From positions 27,491,498 to 27,555,497 of the forward strand of contig CM075767.1 in the NCBI GenBank assembly GCA_037974665.1: 64,000 nt of DNA, read 5' to 3'. The notes beneath the pieces are model-generated. The model made no database searches and was not told where the DNA came from. It worked only from the letters and a program-made list of their open reading frames with translations. Of this stretch, positions 23,815-35,070 are shown piece after piece. Position numbers and translations under genes: made by a program. The stretch is from Ehretia macrophylla (lineage: Eukaryota; Streptophyta; Magnoliopsida; Boraginales; Ehretiaceae). Within the stretch, counting starts at the first letter, position 1, and each line of letters begins with the position of its first letter.

Positions 23815-23888
23815 TTTTTCCAATTTTAATCTCTATTAGAATAAACATATTAAAACAAGTTTTCAATAATTATAGTTGGGCCCCAACA
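22956..23888 (-). repeat. Copia 5' LTR, distal portion
   Basis: Resumes after the right TSD of the solo LTR and ends at ...GGGCCCCAACA, giving a TGTTGGGGCCC start on the minus strand. It holds a (TA)n tract. The other copia LTR is off the window, so its TSD cannot be checked. Confidence 0.55.
23741..23808. repeat. (TA)34 microsatellite
   Basis: 68 bp of uninterrupted TA, flanked by shorter TATA-rich runs. It lies inside the copia LTR and accounts for the Ile-Tyr frame on the minus strand. The length may vary between alleles and is prone to sequencing error. Confidence 0.98.
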
Positions 23889-23954
23889 GTTTTAATAATT
23901 ATAATTTGACCCCAAAACTTTTCAAAATTACACTTTTGGCTCAAATACTAACAT
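23889..23954. other. Short spacer between two copia LTRs
   Basis: 66 bp, AT-rich. TAATAATTATAATTTGACCCC here imperfectly repeats the LTR edge before it (23858-23888). No gene or clear boundary signal. Confidence 0.35.
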
Positions 23955-24516
23955 TGATGACTCTTAATACCTTAAAGCCACCAACCACAAAATACATCCT
24001 TCCGGTGAACTTATTCATGATACTTATTAGTGTGTGACCTTTTAGATTCATAATCGTGTACCGATGAGGGACCTGATAAACCTCCTTATCTATTTCGGAA
24101 ATGTCTCCGTCATTTATCGAAATACCCTCATGCTTATAAGTGACGCACTAGCAACGAATGTATCATGAGAATGTATACGATAATGAAGATGACATCTTTC
24201 ATGAATCTATTTAACCGTCAAGAATTAGCGTGCAGTCATATCCTTCTGTTATAAGTGCCCCGATCGGGAAAGGACCATGAAATGGTTAAGGCCACATCCG
24301 ATACTATGTATAAATCTAAATCGGTGAAATGAGAGATGACCACCATGGAAAAACACATTTCCATCACTTCATAGTCGCCTTGGCCAAGGACTTGCTCGTT
24401 TACCAACCGATCTCAAATATCATAGGACATTGCCTCTAGTCGGAGGTTAACATATCCTATCTTGACAATTACCTATCGGTTCATACCACAAGACTAAAAT
24501 GCAAAAGGTCGTAACT
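23955..24516 (-). repeat. Second copia-type LTR, left portion (boundary uncertain)
   Basis: The join of 23955-24516 and 29878-30435 is ~1.1 kb. It starts TGATGACTC on the plus strand and ends GGCATATCCCCAACA, i.e. TGTTGGGGATATGCC on the minus strand, a common start of plant copia LTRs. I found no PBS to the left, no polypurine tract to the right and no matching TSD, so it is a truncated LTR or an old solo LTR. Element D split it. The left edge is a guess. Confidence 0.45.
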
Positions 24517-25888
24517 GTGAAACCCCACTTTTCTACTTTAACTTGATTTACGTGCTTTGTCTCGTTTTGCATGCATATGACATGTTTATATGCTATAGGG
24601 TCTAGAATGTTATAATTTTGATATCAATACTCCTAATACGTGCTAAATGTGCATTCATGAAATTTTCATAAAAAACGGAGTCAGAAATTTTATCGTCGAT
24701 TTTCAATGAATAGTATTTTCGAAACACGTCCGCTAAAATTTTGAAAATGGTCTTTTTAACCCTTATAGACCTAGTCCACGGACTTTAATAGACCTGTGTT
24801 TGATGAAAACGGTTTTGAAATTGGCTTAAGAATTTATTAGGGTTTTTACACCGACTTTTGCGAAAATCGAGTTTTAAGCCGACTCGGGTGAAATTGTTTG
24901 ATTGTAAAACTTCTTGTCACCTAAAAATATTTTACTTGAGCTAGCTTGGGTGTTGAATAATTGTTTTGAACTTTGGTGATCAAGAAAACGCATTTAAAGT
25001 CAAGAAAACACAAAAAAATGCTAAGTTTCAACTTTGACTTTCATTTAAATGGTTGACCAACAAGCTTATATCACCAACACACACTCACAAAGCACAAAAA
25101 CACCCACAATTACACACACATTGCCGAGAGGGAGAAGAGAGAAAAGAGAAAAGAGTTTTCAAGGTTTTCCAAGCAAAAAATCAAAGAAAAACCTAGTTTT
25201 TGTCTGTAGAACTTCGTGCCAACTTGGATTCCGCTTGTTGGGCACGCATTGCACGCATTGCACACATTCCTAGGCTTATATCGCATCAAAGGTGAGAGAA
25301 AAATTCTAGATCTCAAAAGTTATCTTTTACATCTTTGCGTATAAATGAAAATTGAACCGTTAGAATTCTAATATGATGTTAGATTATTGTTCCTTGCATG
25401 CTAGGGATCATTTAGCTGTAATACTACGAGTTTTTATCGGTTGTAGCATAACTTTTATTTTTTAGGTATTTAAATTTGATTAATTTGTTCAATGTTGATT
25501 AAATTGAGTTGTGTTGATCGGAATCGATTGCCGTTGATTTCTAAATGTTTGATAATTACGTGGTAGCGCCGTTGTAATGCCAAATTTTCGATTATGATGT
25601 TTGGGTGAAAATCCAGAAATTTCAGCCATGACACACTAGAGTTTTAGGGTTGTTGAGCATGATTTGGATGTGTTTTGGCTGGTTTCCGAGGGGGTTAATG
25701 TAGTTGGTTGAATGGGTGAGTGATATAAACTGATTTGGAGTTGTTTGGATTAGTACAATGTAGGATATGATTATTTGAAGTTAGGTTGTCTTTCTTCAAA
25801 ATGTTAGATTGAGCCTTAGTGGATTGAGTGTGGGTTGAGTAATTGAATTGTGAGTTGTTGACGAGTAAATTAGGGTTGATTGTGAGTC
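24517..25888 (+). repeat. Element D truncated 5' LTR
   Basis: About 1.37 kb aligning with 27448-28815. It keeps the proposed promoter side: a TATATC motif near 25070, an ACAC- and purine-rich stretch, and donor-like AAAG|GTGAGAG (intron start 25292). It has lost the hairpin and acceptor-like site. Confidence 0.88.
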
Positions 25889-26272
25889 GGATGTATTCTT
25901 ATGTAGGATGGCCGAGTTATTGCCTATGCTTCCAGGAAGCTGAAGCCTTATGAGGTGAATTATCCGACTCATGATCTTGAGTTGGCAGTAGTTGTCTTCG
26001 CACTGAAGAAGTGGCGTCATTATCTATGGGGCAGTAAGTTCGAGATTTTCACTAATCATAAGAGTCTGAAGTACTTGTTCTCACAGAAGGAGTTGAATAT
26101 GCGCCAACGGAGGTGGATGGAGCTTCTTGGAGATTATAATTGTTCTATCAATTATCTGCCTGGCAAGGCAAATGTTGTAGCAGGTGCTCTCAGCCGGAAG
26201 GCGAGTGTTGCTTGTTTGGCTGTCAAAAATGGGAGATTCTTGAGGAATTCACTTATTGGAGACCGGGGTTGA
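25889..26272 (+). pseudogene. Element D RNase H remnant
   Basis: The frame opens inside the [11 protein letters not shown] region of RNase H, where CAG has become TAG (25904-25906). It continues with [19 protein letters not shown] (catalytic Glu) and TNHKSLKYL, where the usual Asp of TDHKSL is Asn, as in element A. It runs through [10 protein letters not shown] to a 1-nt frameshift near 26228 and stops at 26272. Upstream RT sequence is absent because of the LTR-pol fusion. The closest relative in the window is C. Confidence 0.85.
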
Positions 26273-27537
26273 CTTAGGTTGGGGTGATGTGTTCACATCT
26301 CCGTATTCAACCTTTATTGTTGTCTCAGATCAGGGAAGCTCAACAATTTGATGTTAAACTTCAGAAGATCAAGGATCAGATCACGAATGATCAGTCTGAC
26401 TTTAAAGTGCTTGAGGATGGTATTCTTCGGTTTCGGAACAGGGTATGTGTTCTCCATGAACCGGGCTTGAGGCGAGGTATTCTGGAGGAAGCTCATAATT
26501 CTAAGTATACTATTCATCCCGATGGAACCAAGATGTATCAGGATTTGAAACAACATTACTGGTGGAATAATATGAAGAGGGAGGTTGCTCAGTTTGTATC
26601 TAGATGTTTGACTTGTCAGAGGGTGAAAGCCGAGAATCAACGACCTGCAGGTTTGCTTCAGCCGTTGGCTATACCAGAGTGGAAATGGGAGCATATTACG
26701 ATGGATTTCGTCACTGGTTTGCCTAGAACTCCGAGGGGTAATGATGCAGTTTGGGTTGTCGTGGATCATTTGACGAAGACAGCTCATTTTATTGCGATGA
26801 GGATGGGAGATGAGGTGACAAAGTTGACGGGTCTTTATTTGGATCAGATTGTTAGACTTCACGGTATTCCATCTAGTATTGTCTCAGATCGAGAATGTTC
26901 AATTGATCAGGCAGAGAATGCTTACGGCGCAGAGTAGATTCAAGAGTTATGCTGATAAGAATCGTCGGGATTTGGAGTTTACAGTCGGAGATCGGGTTTT
27001 CTTGAGATTGTCTCCTCGTAAGGGGTTTGTTCGTTATGGTAAAGGTGGAAAGCTGAGTCCGAGATTTGTTGGGCCGTTTGAGATTACCGGCAGGGTTGGT
27101 AAGTTGGCATATCAGTTGGGTTTACCGGAGAACTTCTCTAATGTCCACGATGTATTTCACGTGTCTAATTTGCAGAAATATAATCCAGATCCTTCTCATA
27201 TTCTTGAGCCAGAGCCGTATAGCTTCGTGAGAATCTGACTTATGATGAGCATCCGATTCGTATTCTTGATCAGATGGAACGAGAGTTGAGGTCGAAGAAG
27301 ATTCCGATGGTTAAGGTGTTGTGGAAGCATCACGGTATCGAGGAAGCTACTTGGGAGAGACGGGAGCAGATGCAGCACCAGTACCCAGATCTGTTCAATA
27401 CATCAAGTAAGAATTTCGAGGGCGAAATTTCTTTAAGGGGGGGAGAATGTGAAACCTCACTTTTCTGCTTTAACTTGATTTACGTGCTTTGTCTCGTTTT
27501 GCGTGCATATGACCTGTTTATGTGCTATAGGGCCTAG
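26273..27537 (+). pseudogene. Element D integrase and chromodomain-like tail, with internal deletion
   Basis: 26284-26880 encodes the integrase zinc finger (HNSKYTIHPDG ... CLTCQ) and the first catalytic Asp (TMDFVTGLP). The frame breaks at about 26893, where IVSDRE joins [10 protein letters not shown]. About 340 bp present in C, including the catalytic Glu region, are gone. The joined ends share a short GAGA-type match, which suggests illegitimate recombination. The rest ([26 protein letters not shown]) continues in another frame. Near 27216 a further frameshift precedes the tail VLWKHHGIEEATW. The last frame runs through the polypurine tract into the 3' LTR. Confidence 0.85.
27412..27447 (+). 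promoter_or_regulatory. Element D pre-PPT hairpin and polypurine tract
   Basis: AATTTCG-AGGG-CGAAATT (27412-27429) is a perfect 7-bp stem, followed by AAGGGGGGGAGAA (27435-27447) touching the 3' LTR. Compared with A, B and N2 the central G-C pair is T-A, a paired change. Confidence 0.85.
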
Positions 27538-29877
27538 AATGTTATAATTTTAATATCAATACTCCTAATACGTGCTAAATGTGCATTCATGAAATTTTCA
27601 TAAAAAACAGAGTCAGAAATTTTATCGTCGATTTTTAATGAATAGTATTTTCGAAACACGTCCGTTAAAATTTTGAAACTGGTCTTTTTAACCCTTCTAG
27701 ACCTAGTCCACGGACTTTAATAGACCTGTGTTTGATGAAAACGGTTTTAAAATCGGCTTAAGAATTTATTAGGGTTTTTACACCGACTTTTGCGAAAATC
27801 GAGTTTTAAGCTGATTCGGGTGAAATTGTTTGATTGTAAAACTTCTTGTCACCTAAAAATAATTTACTTGAGCTAGCTTGGGTGTTGAATAATTGTTTTG
27901 AACTTTGGTGATCAAGAAAATGCATTTAAAGTCAAGAAAACACAAAAAAATGCTAAGTTTCAACTTTGACTTTCATTTAAATGGTTGACCAACAAGCTTA
28001 TATCACCAACACACACTCAAAAAGCACAAAAACACCCACAATTGCACACACATTGCCAAGAGGGAGAAGAGAGAAAAGAGAAAAGAGTTTTCAAGGTTTT
28101 CCAAGCAAAAATTCAAAGAAAAACCTAGTTTTTGTCCGTAGAACTTCGTGCCGACTTGGATTCCGCTTGTTGGGCACGCATTGCATGCATTCCTAGGCTT
28201 ATATTGCATCAAAGGTGAGAGAAAAATTCTAGATCTCAAAAGTTGTCTTTTACATTTTTGCGTATAAATGAAAATCGAACAGTTAGAATTCTAATCTGAT
28301 TTTAGATTATTGTTCCTTGAATGCTAGGGATCATTTAGCTGTAATACTACGAGTTTTTATCGGTTGTAGCATAATTTTTATTTTTCGGGTATTTAAATTT
28401 GATTAATTTGTTCAATGTTGATTAAATTGAGTTGTGTTGATCGGAATCGATTGCCGTCGATTTCTAAATGTTTGATAATTACGTGGTAGCGCCGTTGTAA
28501 TGCCGAATTTTCGATTACGATGTTTGGGTGAAAATTCAGAAATTTCAGCCATGACACACTAGAGTTTTAGGGTTGTTGAGCATGATTTGGATGTGTTTTG
28601 GTGGTTTCCGAGGGGGTTAATGTAGTTGGTTGAATGGGTGAGTGATAGAAACTGATTTGGAGTTGTTTGGATTAGTAGAATGTAGGATATGATTATTTGA
28701 AGTTAGGTTGTCTTTCTTTAAAATGTTAGATTGAGCATTAGTTGATTGGGTGTGGGTTGAGTGATTGAATTGTGAGTTGTTGACGGGTAATTTAGGGTTT
28801 GTTTGTGTGTTTAATGCATGTTCGGTTAGATGACCTACTTTGTCATCTAACTTAGTTATATGTTGTTAAATTGGTTATTGATGTTATTATGATGATAATA
28901 TGATTATTGATGATTATTGATGATTATTGATTGATGATTGATGTCGGGAGATAAACAGTTCTGCTACACTGTCCTCTTGTGAATGATTGATGTTTATTAT
29001 TATTGTTGGGTCTCTAGTATGTGTGTGCCACCTCTCGGGCAGCATTGGGCTGTCGGGTTGATAATGGCATGACTATCAGAGATTGCCTCCAGCTCGCATG
29101 ACAGAGGTGTCATGGAGGGAGAGGTTATTGGGGGTACCCCGGGTGCGTGAGTTTATGGGAGTCACAAGAAGGCTATTATGATCGTGATGGTGTTTGGAGC
29201 TACACCAACTAGAGTATCCTTTATTGAATGGTCATATAGTTATGTGATGATATTATTATTGTTGTTATTGTGTGTTTACTGACTCAAAGGATTATTCCAA
29301 GGAGTTTAGTAGACCTTGCTCGAGATCTATCGGATCCTCGCTGGGCTTATTTTATATAAGCTCACTCTCTATTATTGCATGCATACAGGTGTACTTTCGC
29401 AGGATTACAGGTACGTGCCTCCTGAAGAGGAGAATGTGGAAAACGTGCCTTACGTGGATGAGTCCTACGTTCCAGAGTCTTATCTGTGATGTCGTACATG
29501 TTTTATTATCTTGTAAATTAACTTAGTAGACTTTTATCTGCTTTGTAGTTTATAATGTATAAGATGTTGATAAGTTAATGAATTAGTTGATGTTGTCTTA
29601 GTAGCCTTTCTTTTGTTTATGATTAGGTTGCTAGATTGGCTCAATATGTTTTTGTATTGTATATTAAGGTTTATGTATTATGTTGGAACGGAGGCGTATA
29701 ACGAGGAATGATTATTGTATAATATAGTTATGATGTATGTTGTATGATTGTGGAGTTGATGTATGTTGTTCTATTGAGGTTGGTTTAGGACCTCGGTATC
29801 CTATTTACTGTCGTTATACTGCCGAAATTCCGTTGCGTCCTAACTGATAATAGGAGGGGTCGAGTTGGGGCGTGACA
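27448..29877 (+). repeat. Element D 3' LTR
   Basis: 2430 bp, complete. Contains TATATC near 27998, donor-like AAAG|GTGAGAG (intron start 28215), a GATTATTGAT-rich stretch near 28900-28945, hairpin 29342-29364 and acceptor-like ATACAG|G ending 29388. Confidence 0.92.
29342..29364 (+). promoter_or_regulatory. LTR hairpin of element D
   Basis: TGGGCTTAT and ATAAGCTCA pair over 9 bp with one G-U, around a TTTAT loop, right after CCTCGC. C has the same hairpin with one pair broken (45721-45743 and 53197-53219). Confidence 0.5.
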
Positions 29878-30435
29878 GTAACCCACCTTAGAAGACGGGC
29901 ATTGTCCAGACGTAGTATTTAGCCCCTAATATAACCGGCAGCCGTAATCTCTCAAGTCTGAGGATTAATTTGCACAATTCTTAAATAAATAGTAAACTAT
30001 TAACCTGAAATCATGTAGTTCACTATTTATTGTCAGATTCAATGATCCATACATAGACGATCACTCATATATTTATTAGTCCACATTACCATGTTGTTCT
30101 GGCATTTCGCATGCCATTCCTTATCATCAACATCACTATGTTAATCAAAGGTAATAACATATGATAACCCGTACTCGATTTTTCTAGTCCCGGTTGAATA
30201 ATCTGAGGGGCTATGAATCATTTCTTAATGCTTATCATATCGAAGAGAAAGTGCGAAATATCATAAACCATTTTAGAACATTTCTCTTCTCGGATAGGCA
30301 TTAGGGACATATTCATATTGAACCGAAGAATATGAACATCCTACAAATAACATTGTGTATAAAACACAAAAGCATATTCTTATTAAACCCTAATAAGGTC
30401 ATCTTAAACTTTAGCATTAGGGCATATCCCCAACA
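29878..30435 (-). repeat. Second copia-type LTR, right portion
   Basis: Continues from 24516 after element D; the first five bases are the D TSD. It ends GGCATATCCCCAACA at 30435. No polypurine tract adjoins it; the sequence changes character to the organelle-like segment. Confidence 0.5.
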
Positions 30436-33400
30436 GCTATTGGTTCTGGGTTGCATTGAGTAGTGTGCATCAAGAGGAGTTTGGTAAGGAGTGGCAAGGT
30501 TAGTAGTTAAAGCATTTAAGATGTGCAGCCAACGTTAGTATGGAGAAAAGTAGTGGTAGTGTTAAGTAGTGAATTCTCCCTCACTTACACCGATCGTAAC
30601 TTTTTGTTTATCTAGTGATATATAATTGGTATTTTACCTACACATAATACCTCTTCTTAGACTTAGAGTGGAATACCTAGTTATTCTCTTTCCTCTCGGC
30701 CTTAGACAGAGTAAGCTTAGTATGCCTTTCGGCAAAGAAGATTTGTTTGCTTTAGACTTCCCTGCGTCAAGTAGAAGCGAAGCGACGATCGGACCAACAT
30801 GGTCTTTATTTGGATAAGGAGGGAAAGAGTTTTATTATTCCCTTATTATAGGACTTAGGACGTAGCCTTCTATCTCTTGCGGAAAGGTAAGAGATGTGTG
30901 CTTGTTGTAGCTTCTTTCGTAACCCCACCCACGTCCCCTATCAGTGTATTCTTTGAATGCCTTATTGTGGCATTGGTTCTGCCAATCCGTAAAAGGCCAG
31001 TGTATGTAAAGCGTAATCAGTGTCTCTTCCAGATCCTCGTGTAGTTTCGGTGAGGAAAATGTGGAAAGTCTGCATGAAAGCGATATGTTAGCATTTCCTC
31101 GGTCGATATATCTTTGAGTAAACATTTTCGATCTGTCAGTCCTTGGGTTCCAAACCTGCAATCAAGAAATCGGGAATTGCTTAAAAGAAAGAAGCATGAA
31201 AAGAAGGGATCCAAAAAGGGTCGTTAACTGCGAATTCGAGGTGGGAGCTGGTATGATATACGACGAAATGCTAGGCTATCAATGTTGTTACTAAATGTTG
31301 CTTAGGAAGAGTGGCATTGTAGCCATTGGCTGTAGCCCCATAGCTAAGCTAACAAACCGTGTTTGCGAGACTAGTCTTGCGAAGATGTAGTTGTTGAACC
31401 ACGCCTATCTCTTCTTTGATCTCTTTCCTGAGTAAAGACCTTCGATCCGCTTTCGACAGAGACTAAGACTCTGCATATCCCACTGCTCTTTTACCTCTTT
31501 CATGGGACAGGTCACTAGTCCCCAGTTCTATTAGAAATATATTCATTATTTATTTTCTTACCAATAGACAGTCTATTGCGGATCTTCACTTCAATCATAG
31601 GAAGTAGAGGGGACTAGATCTGGATACCGTAAGGCACATGCAACAACATGAAAAGCGTCAGAAAAGGGGATGTGACGATGAAGAGGTTGGGCTGGTTTTG
31701 GATCTTTCCTATTTCTTTTTTATATATGCAAAATGCAACTTATTAAAGAAGAGAAAAGGCATCCATCCTAACAAAGAAGGGCTCTAAACCTTACTTTTCT
31801 ATATCCTTTTCTCTATGGTATGGTAGATAGAATATAAATTTCTTCTTCTTGTGATTCTTTCGGCTGTTCACCTGAACGAATTCTTTTCTCTATTGTACCT
31901 GAACTGAATCCCCAACCTTTGTCTCATTCTTACTTTACTTGAGGCACACTGACTTTATTCTGCAGAGGTTGGCAAGAGCTTATTTCACGGCTTCACAAGA
32001 CTGAATTGAATTAGCCTCGGGGAACTGAACTACCTTGATCTGAATCCCTGGAACTCACAGAAGACCAAGACAAGTCCACTCTCGATTCAGCATAAGCTTT
32101 GGATCTTTCTTTCCTAAAATAAAACATTTCCCTTGAAGCCAGGTCTTTCTTCTCTTCTTTAAAGCCAGGAGCTGGACTTCTTCTTCCTGACTCGATTCAC
32201 AGTTTAATCACACTAAGCCAAAGCCCAACCAGGGTGAGAAAGATAAGAGAGTAGGGATGGGGAACAAATGTCACCAACTTAACTAGCTTTCTCTGATCTT
32301 TGAATAGACAGAGAGAGATGCTCTTCTTGTGGACCAAGAGCATATTCGTTTAAAAAGCTAGCAATGACTTTCTTCCTACCCAGAAATCGTAGTAAGTCGG
32401 GAGAAAGACATATTCACCTAGGCACGGGATAACGGGAAAGAGAAAGTTGAGACTACAAACCGCTAATTGCTACGAATCTGGGAAGGACGTTAATGGTAGC
32501 TCAGAAACGTCTGGATCCCAGCCTCAATATCCCAGGGCGGTAAGGATGAAGAGTGGCAGTGAGAGAAGGTGATGAAGGCTTGGATCGAGAGAGAGAAGAT
32601 AAAATAGATAGATAGGAAATGGTGGAGCTAGGAGTAGTTGTATAAGCTAGCACACGAGGTTGTTTGCGGGGGTTGCTTGCTAGGGAAGTGAGTGAACAAT
32701 GGTTTGTGCCAGACAATGAAGATACTAAATCCAAGCTGCAAACGCCTTTCGCAGGCCGATCACAGAAGCAAACTCACAGCCGAACCTCACCACCGCCCGG
32801 GGCCCCCTCTTGGGATAATCATCCAAGGTTCGTGGGGAAAGAAGAGGTTGGCTTGAGCGAAGTAGCAGAAATGATAGGATTTTTCCCTGTCGTAGGTTGG
32901 GCAGAAATCGATTCCGCGGGAATAGGATTATTAATGTTTCTGTTTATACCAATAATATCCCATCCGCGTATGGATATTGGATTGGCCCATGATGAATGTT
33001 AGAGCCGCCACGTCAGCAGGCTCTTGAATACCGAGACTCAATTATGGAGCCATCAATAAGCTCCAAGAGTAGACGATTATTGAACACTTTCTTAAACTCC
33101 TAGAGGGCAGGAATTATCCAAAGCATAAAGCCCATACCATATGGATTCCTACGAAAGAGGTTGCTTGCAAAGTGTAAGAAGTGAATACTTTACTCGCTAC
33201 GGCCTTGTGAGATCTTAGGTCATCCGTTTGCAGGTGTCACTTCTCCATCAATGTTGTTTATACATGGTTCGGAATAGTTGGTTTGTTGCAATTAGTAACT
33301 TAGGGACCATCACTACTCTACACCTTGATTGCTTCAGTTCCAGTTAACTTCGAGTGAGCACCATTGGCGTTTGTGGTTAGACTTTAGCCGAATGGGCCAC

Positions 33401-35070
33401 TTGCTGCTAGCTATCGGGTGACAATATATGTGACGTTGACCTTTCACTATACGAAACGAGAGAGAAAGCTATGATTCTCGGGGCTAGTGATCGGTAGTTT
33501 CAGAATGAATGGTAGAATTATAGGCGGAAGGGGCTACCTGTATGTTGCATGAGGGGGCTAAGTTGCATAGAAAGTCGTGATTGGCAGCCTCGCTGCATCA
33601 ATAAAAAACAAAAGTGAAATTAGCTAAATCAACATAGGATTATACATCAGAAACGAGTTCAGAGTCGGAGTAGGATTCTATCATTCCTCCCTGACTAGTA
33701 GAACTGTTGGACCATTGGCTTATTAGTCGACTTGTTCAAATGGGTATTCTGAAAAACCAACAGAGTGAAGGTGCTACTACGGCAATCAAAAGTTGGTTAG
33801 CACATCAATAAATGAACCACTAATCTCCACCATTGAAGACCGAGGAATGCCGATCAAGAGAAATCCTGCATCAGATTGAAAGAAATAAATAGCCCCGCAA
33901 AGCATTTACCAGCAGTGTCATCGGTGCTTTAGTAACAAAAGCTTTCCTAGCTAAAGTGAGTGGGAGGATGAAGTCAAAAAGATTCGGGTTCACTATCCAC
34001 TTCCCTGGAAAAGGGCTTATGAGCAAATCAATCAACACAACTGTGACTATTCCCTGCCATAAAACTTGGCCAAACACGGAAAAAAAAGCACAAGGACTTG
34101 AGTGCATCATCCTTGTATCCTGTCACCTGACTTGTATACGCGGTTGTATCCCTCACGAGCCTTCACTGCCCGCTCCTTATGGAACTCAGAAAAAATGGTA
34201 AGACAAATCAGCTTCTTTAATCAGTCATCCGAATGGCACTCCATTTGGCCAAGGTGGTTGTGACTCGTACAGCAATCGAAGCTTGAATGGGTTAACAATG
34301 TGCGAGTTATCACCTTTCATCACCATCCGGTGTAAAAGCGACGGAGAAAGAATTTTACATATCCTTTATGGGATAGTGAGAGGATGCAAAACAGCAAGAC
34401 GTGGGAAGGTCATGTACAGCAGGGGTGGAATCCTATATTACTACAGCTCCAGTAGGCTTCGGCGGTGATGCTCCTGTCGGTTAGACTTTTGAACTGAGCT
34501 GAGGCTTGAAATCACCATGGTTTTCTACTTTAGCCAAGCGGATACCTCAATTCGATTTCAACATTCTATAGGAAAGTCGGGAATTTGGGCTAAGCGGTTA
34601 AAGATTCAGGAACTCATAGTTGAATAGGGATTGGAAAGCTATCCATTTGTGGGCCTCTGTTATATCCTCGTTTCTCATCAGCATTTAGGTAGCGAAAGGA
34701 TGGAAATAATACCGTGACTCCAGTTCGATCAAACATAGTCTTGGTCCGGGCATACGAAAGGATAAGAACGAGACCGAAACTCCAGTTCAGTGTCTTGGGG
34801 GTCTTGGTTGGTCAGATAGTCCTCCCTCCAACAGAGACGTTGGTCCGGCATTCAAAAAAGGTTGCAGTCAACTTAGTACCGTGGATTCTGACAGAGGTCC
34901 GAGTTCGGGGTTCAGTCGAGAGGTTTCCTTATCCCTATCAGTTGAGCTGAGCTACCGCTCTCCTTTGACTGTCACATGGGTCCAATAACAGTCAGGATAA
35001 TGCAACAAGCAAGGAGTCATCAACTTATGTTGTCACAATTAGTCAATTCGAACCAGACAATCATGGAGGG
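30436..35070. other. Mitochondrial-type DNA segment, part 1 (possible NUMT)
   Basis: The character changes here: higher GC, many short purine and pyrimidine runs such as CTTTCTTCC and GGAAAG, and no LTR-element features. This resembles plant mitochondrial intergenic DNA, and it continues after B and C are removed. I recognise no mitochondrial gene, rRNA or tRNA. The 112-residue frame at 32664-33002 (contains PVVGWAEIDSAGIGLL) starts with TTG and matches nothing I know. The last five bases (GAGGG) are the left TSD of B. The organellar origin is judged from sequence character only. Confidence 0.45.

Larger units (their letters stand above)
24517..29877 (+). mobile_element. Element D: chromovirus of the C family with a large internal deletion
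   Basis: The perfect TSD GTAAC (24512-24516 and 29878-29882) defines an inserted unit of 5.36 kb. The 3' LTR (27448-29877) is complete, starting TGTGAAACC and ending GGGGCGTGACA. The 5' LTR stops at about 25888, where RNase H sequence begins abruptly. The last ~1.05 kb of the 5' LTR, the PBS, gag, protease and RT are missing. The intact TSD means the deletion either came after insertion or was present in the inserted cDNA. The element cannot move on its own and, lacking a PBS, probably cannot be copied in trans. Confidence 0.92.

Noticed and set aside
23639..23866. 75-residue minus-strand frame rich in Ile-Tyr
   Set aside because: Translation of the (TA)n microsatellite.
23950..30440. TSD for the second copia LTR
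   Set aside because: Flanks AACAT and GCTAT do not match and the left edge is uncertain, so a true solo LTR is not claimed.
32664..33002. 112-residue frame in the organelle-like segment
   Set aside because: Begins with TTG, the first ATG is late, and no family match is recognisable.
34560..34620. tRNA-like phrase (GGGCTAAGCGGTTAAAG)
   Set aside because: I could not fold an acceptor stem or T-arm around it; the similar phrase at 55677 also lacks them.
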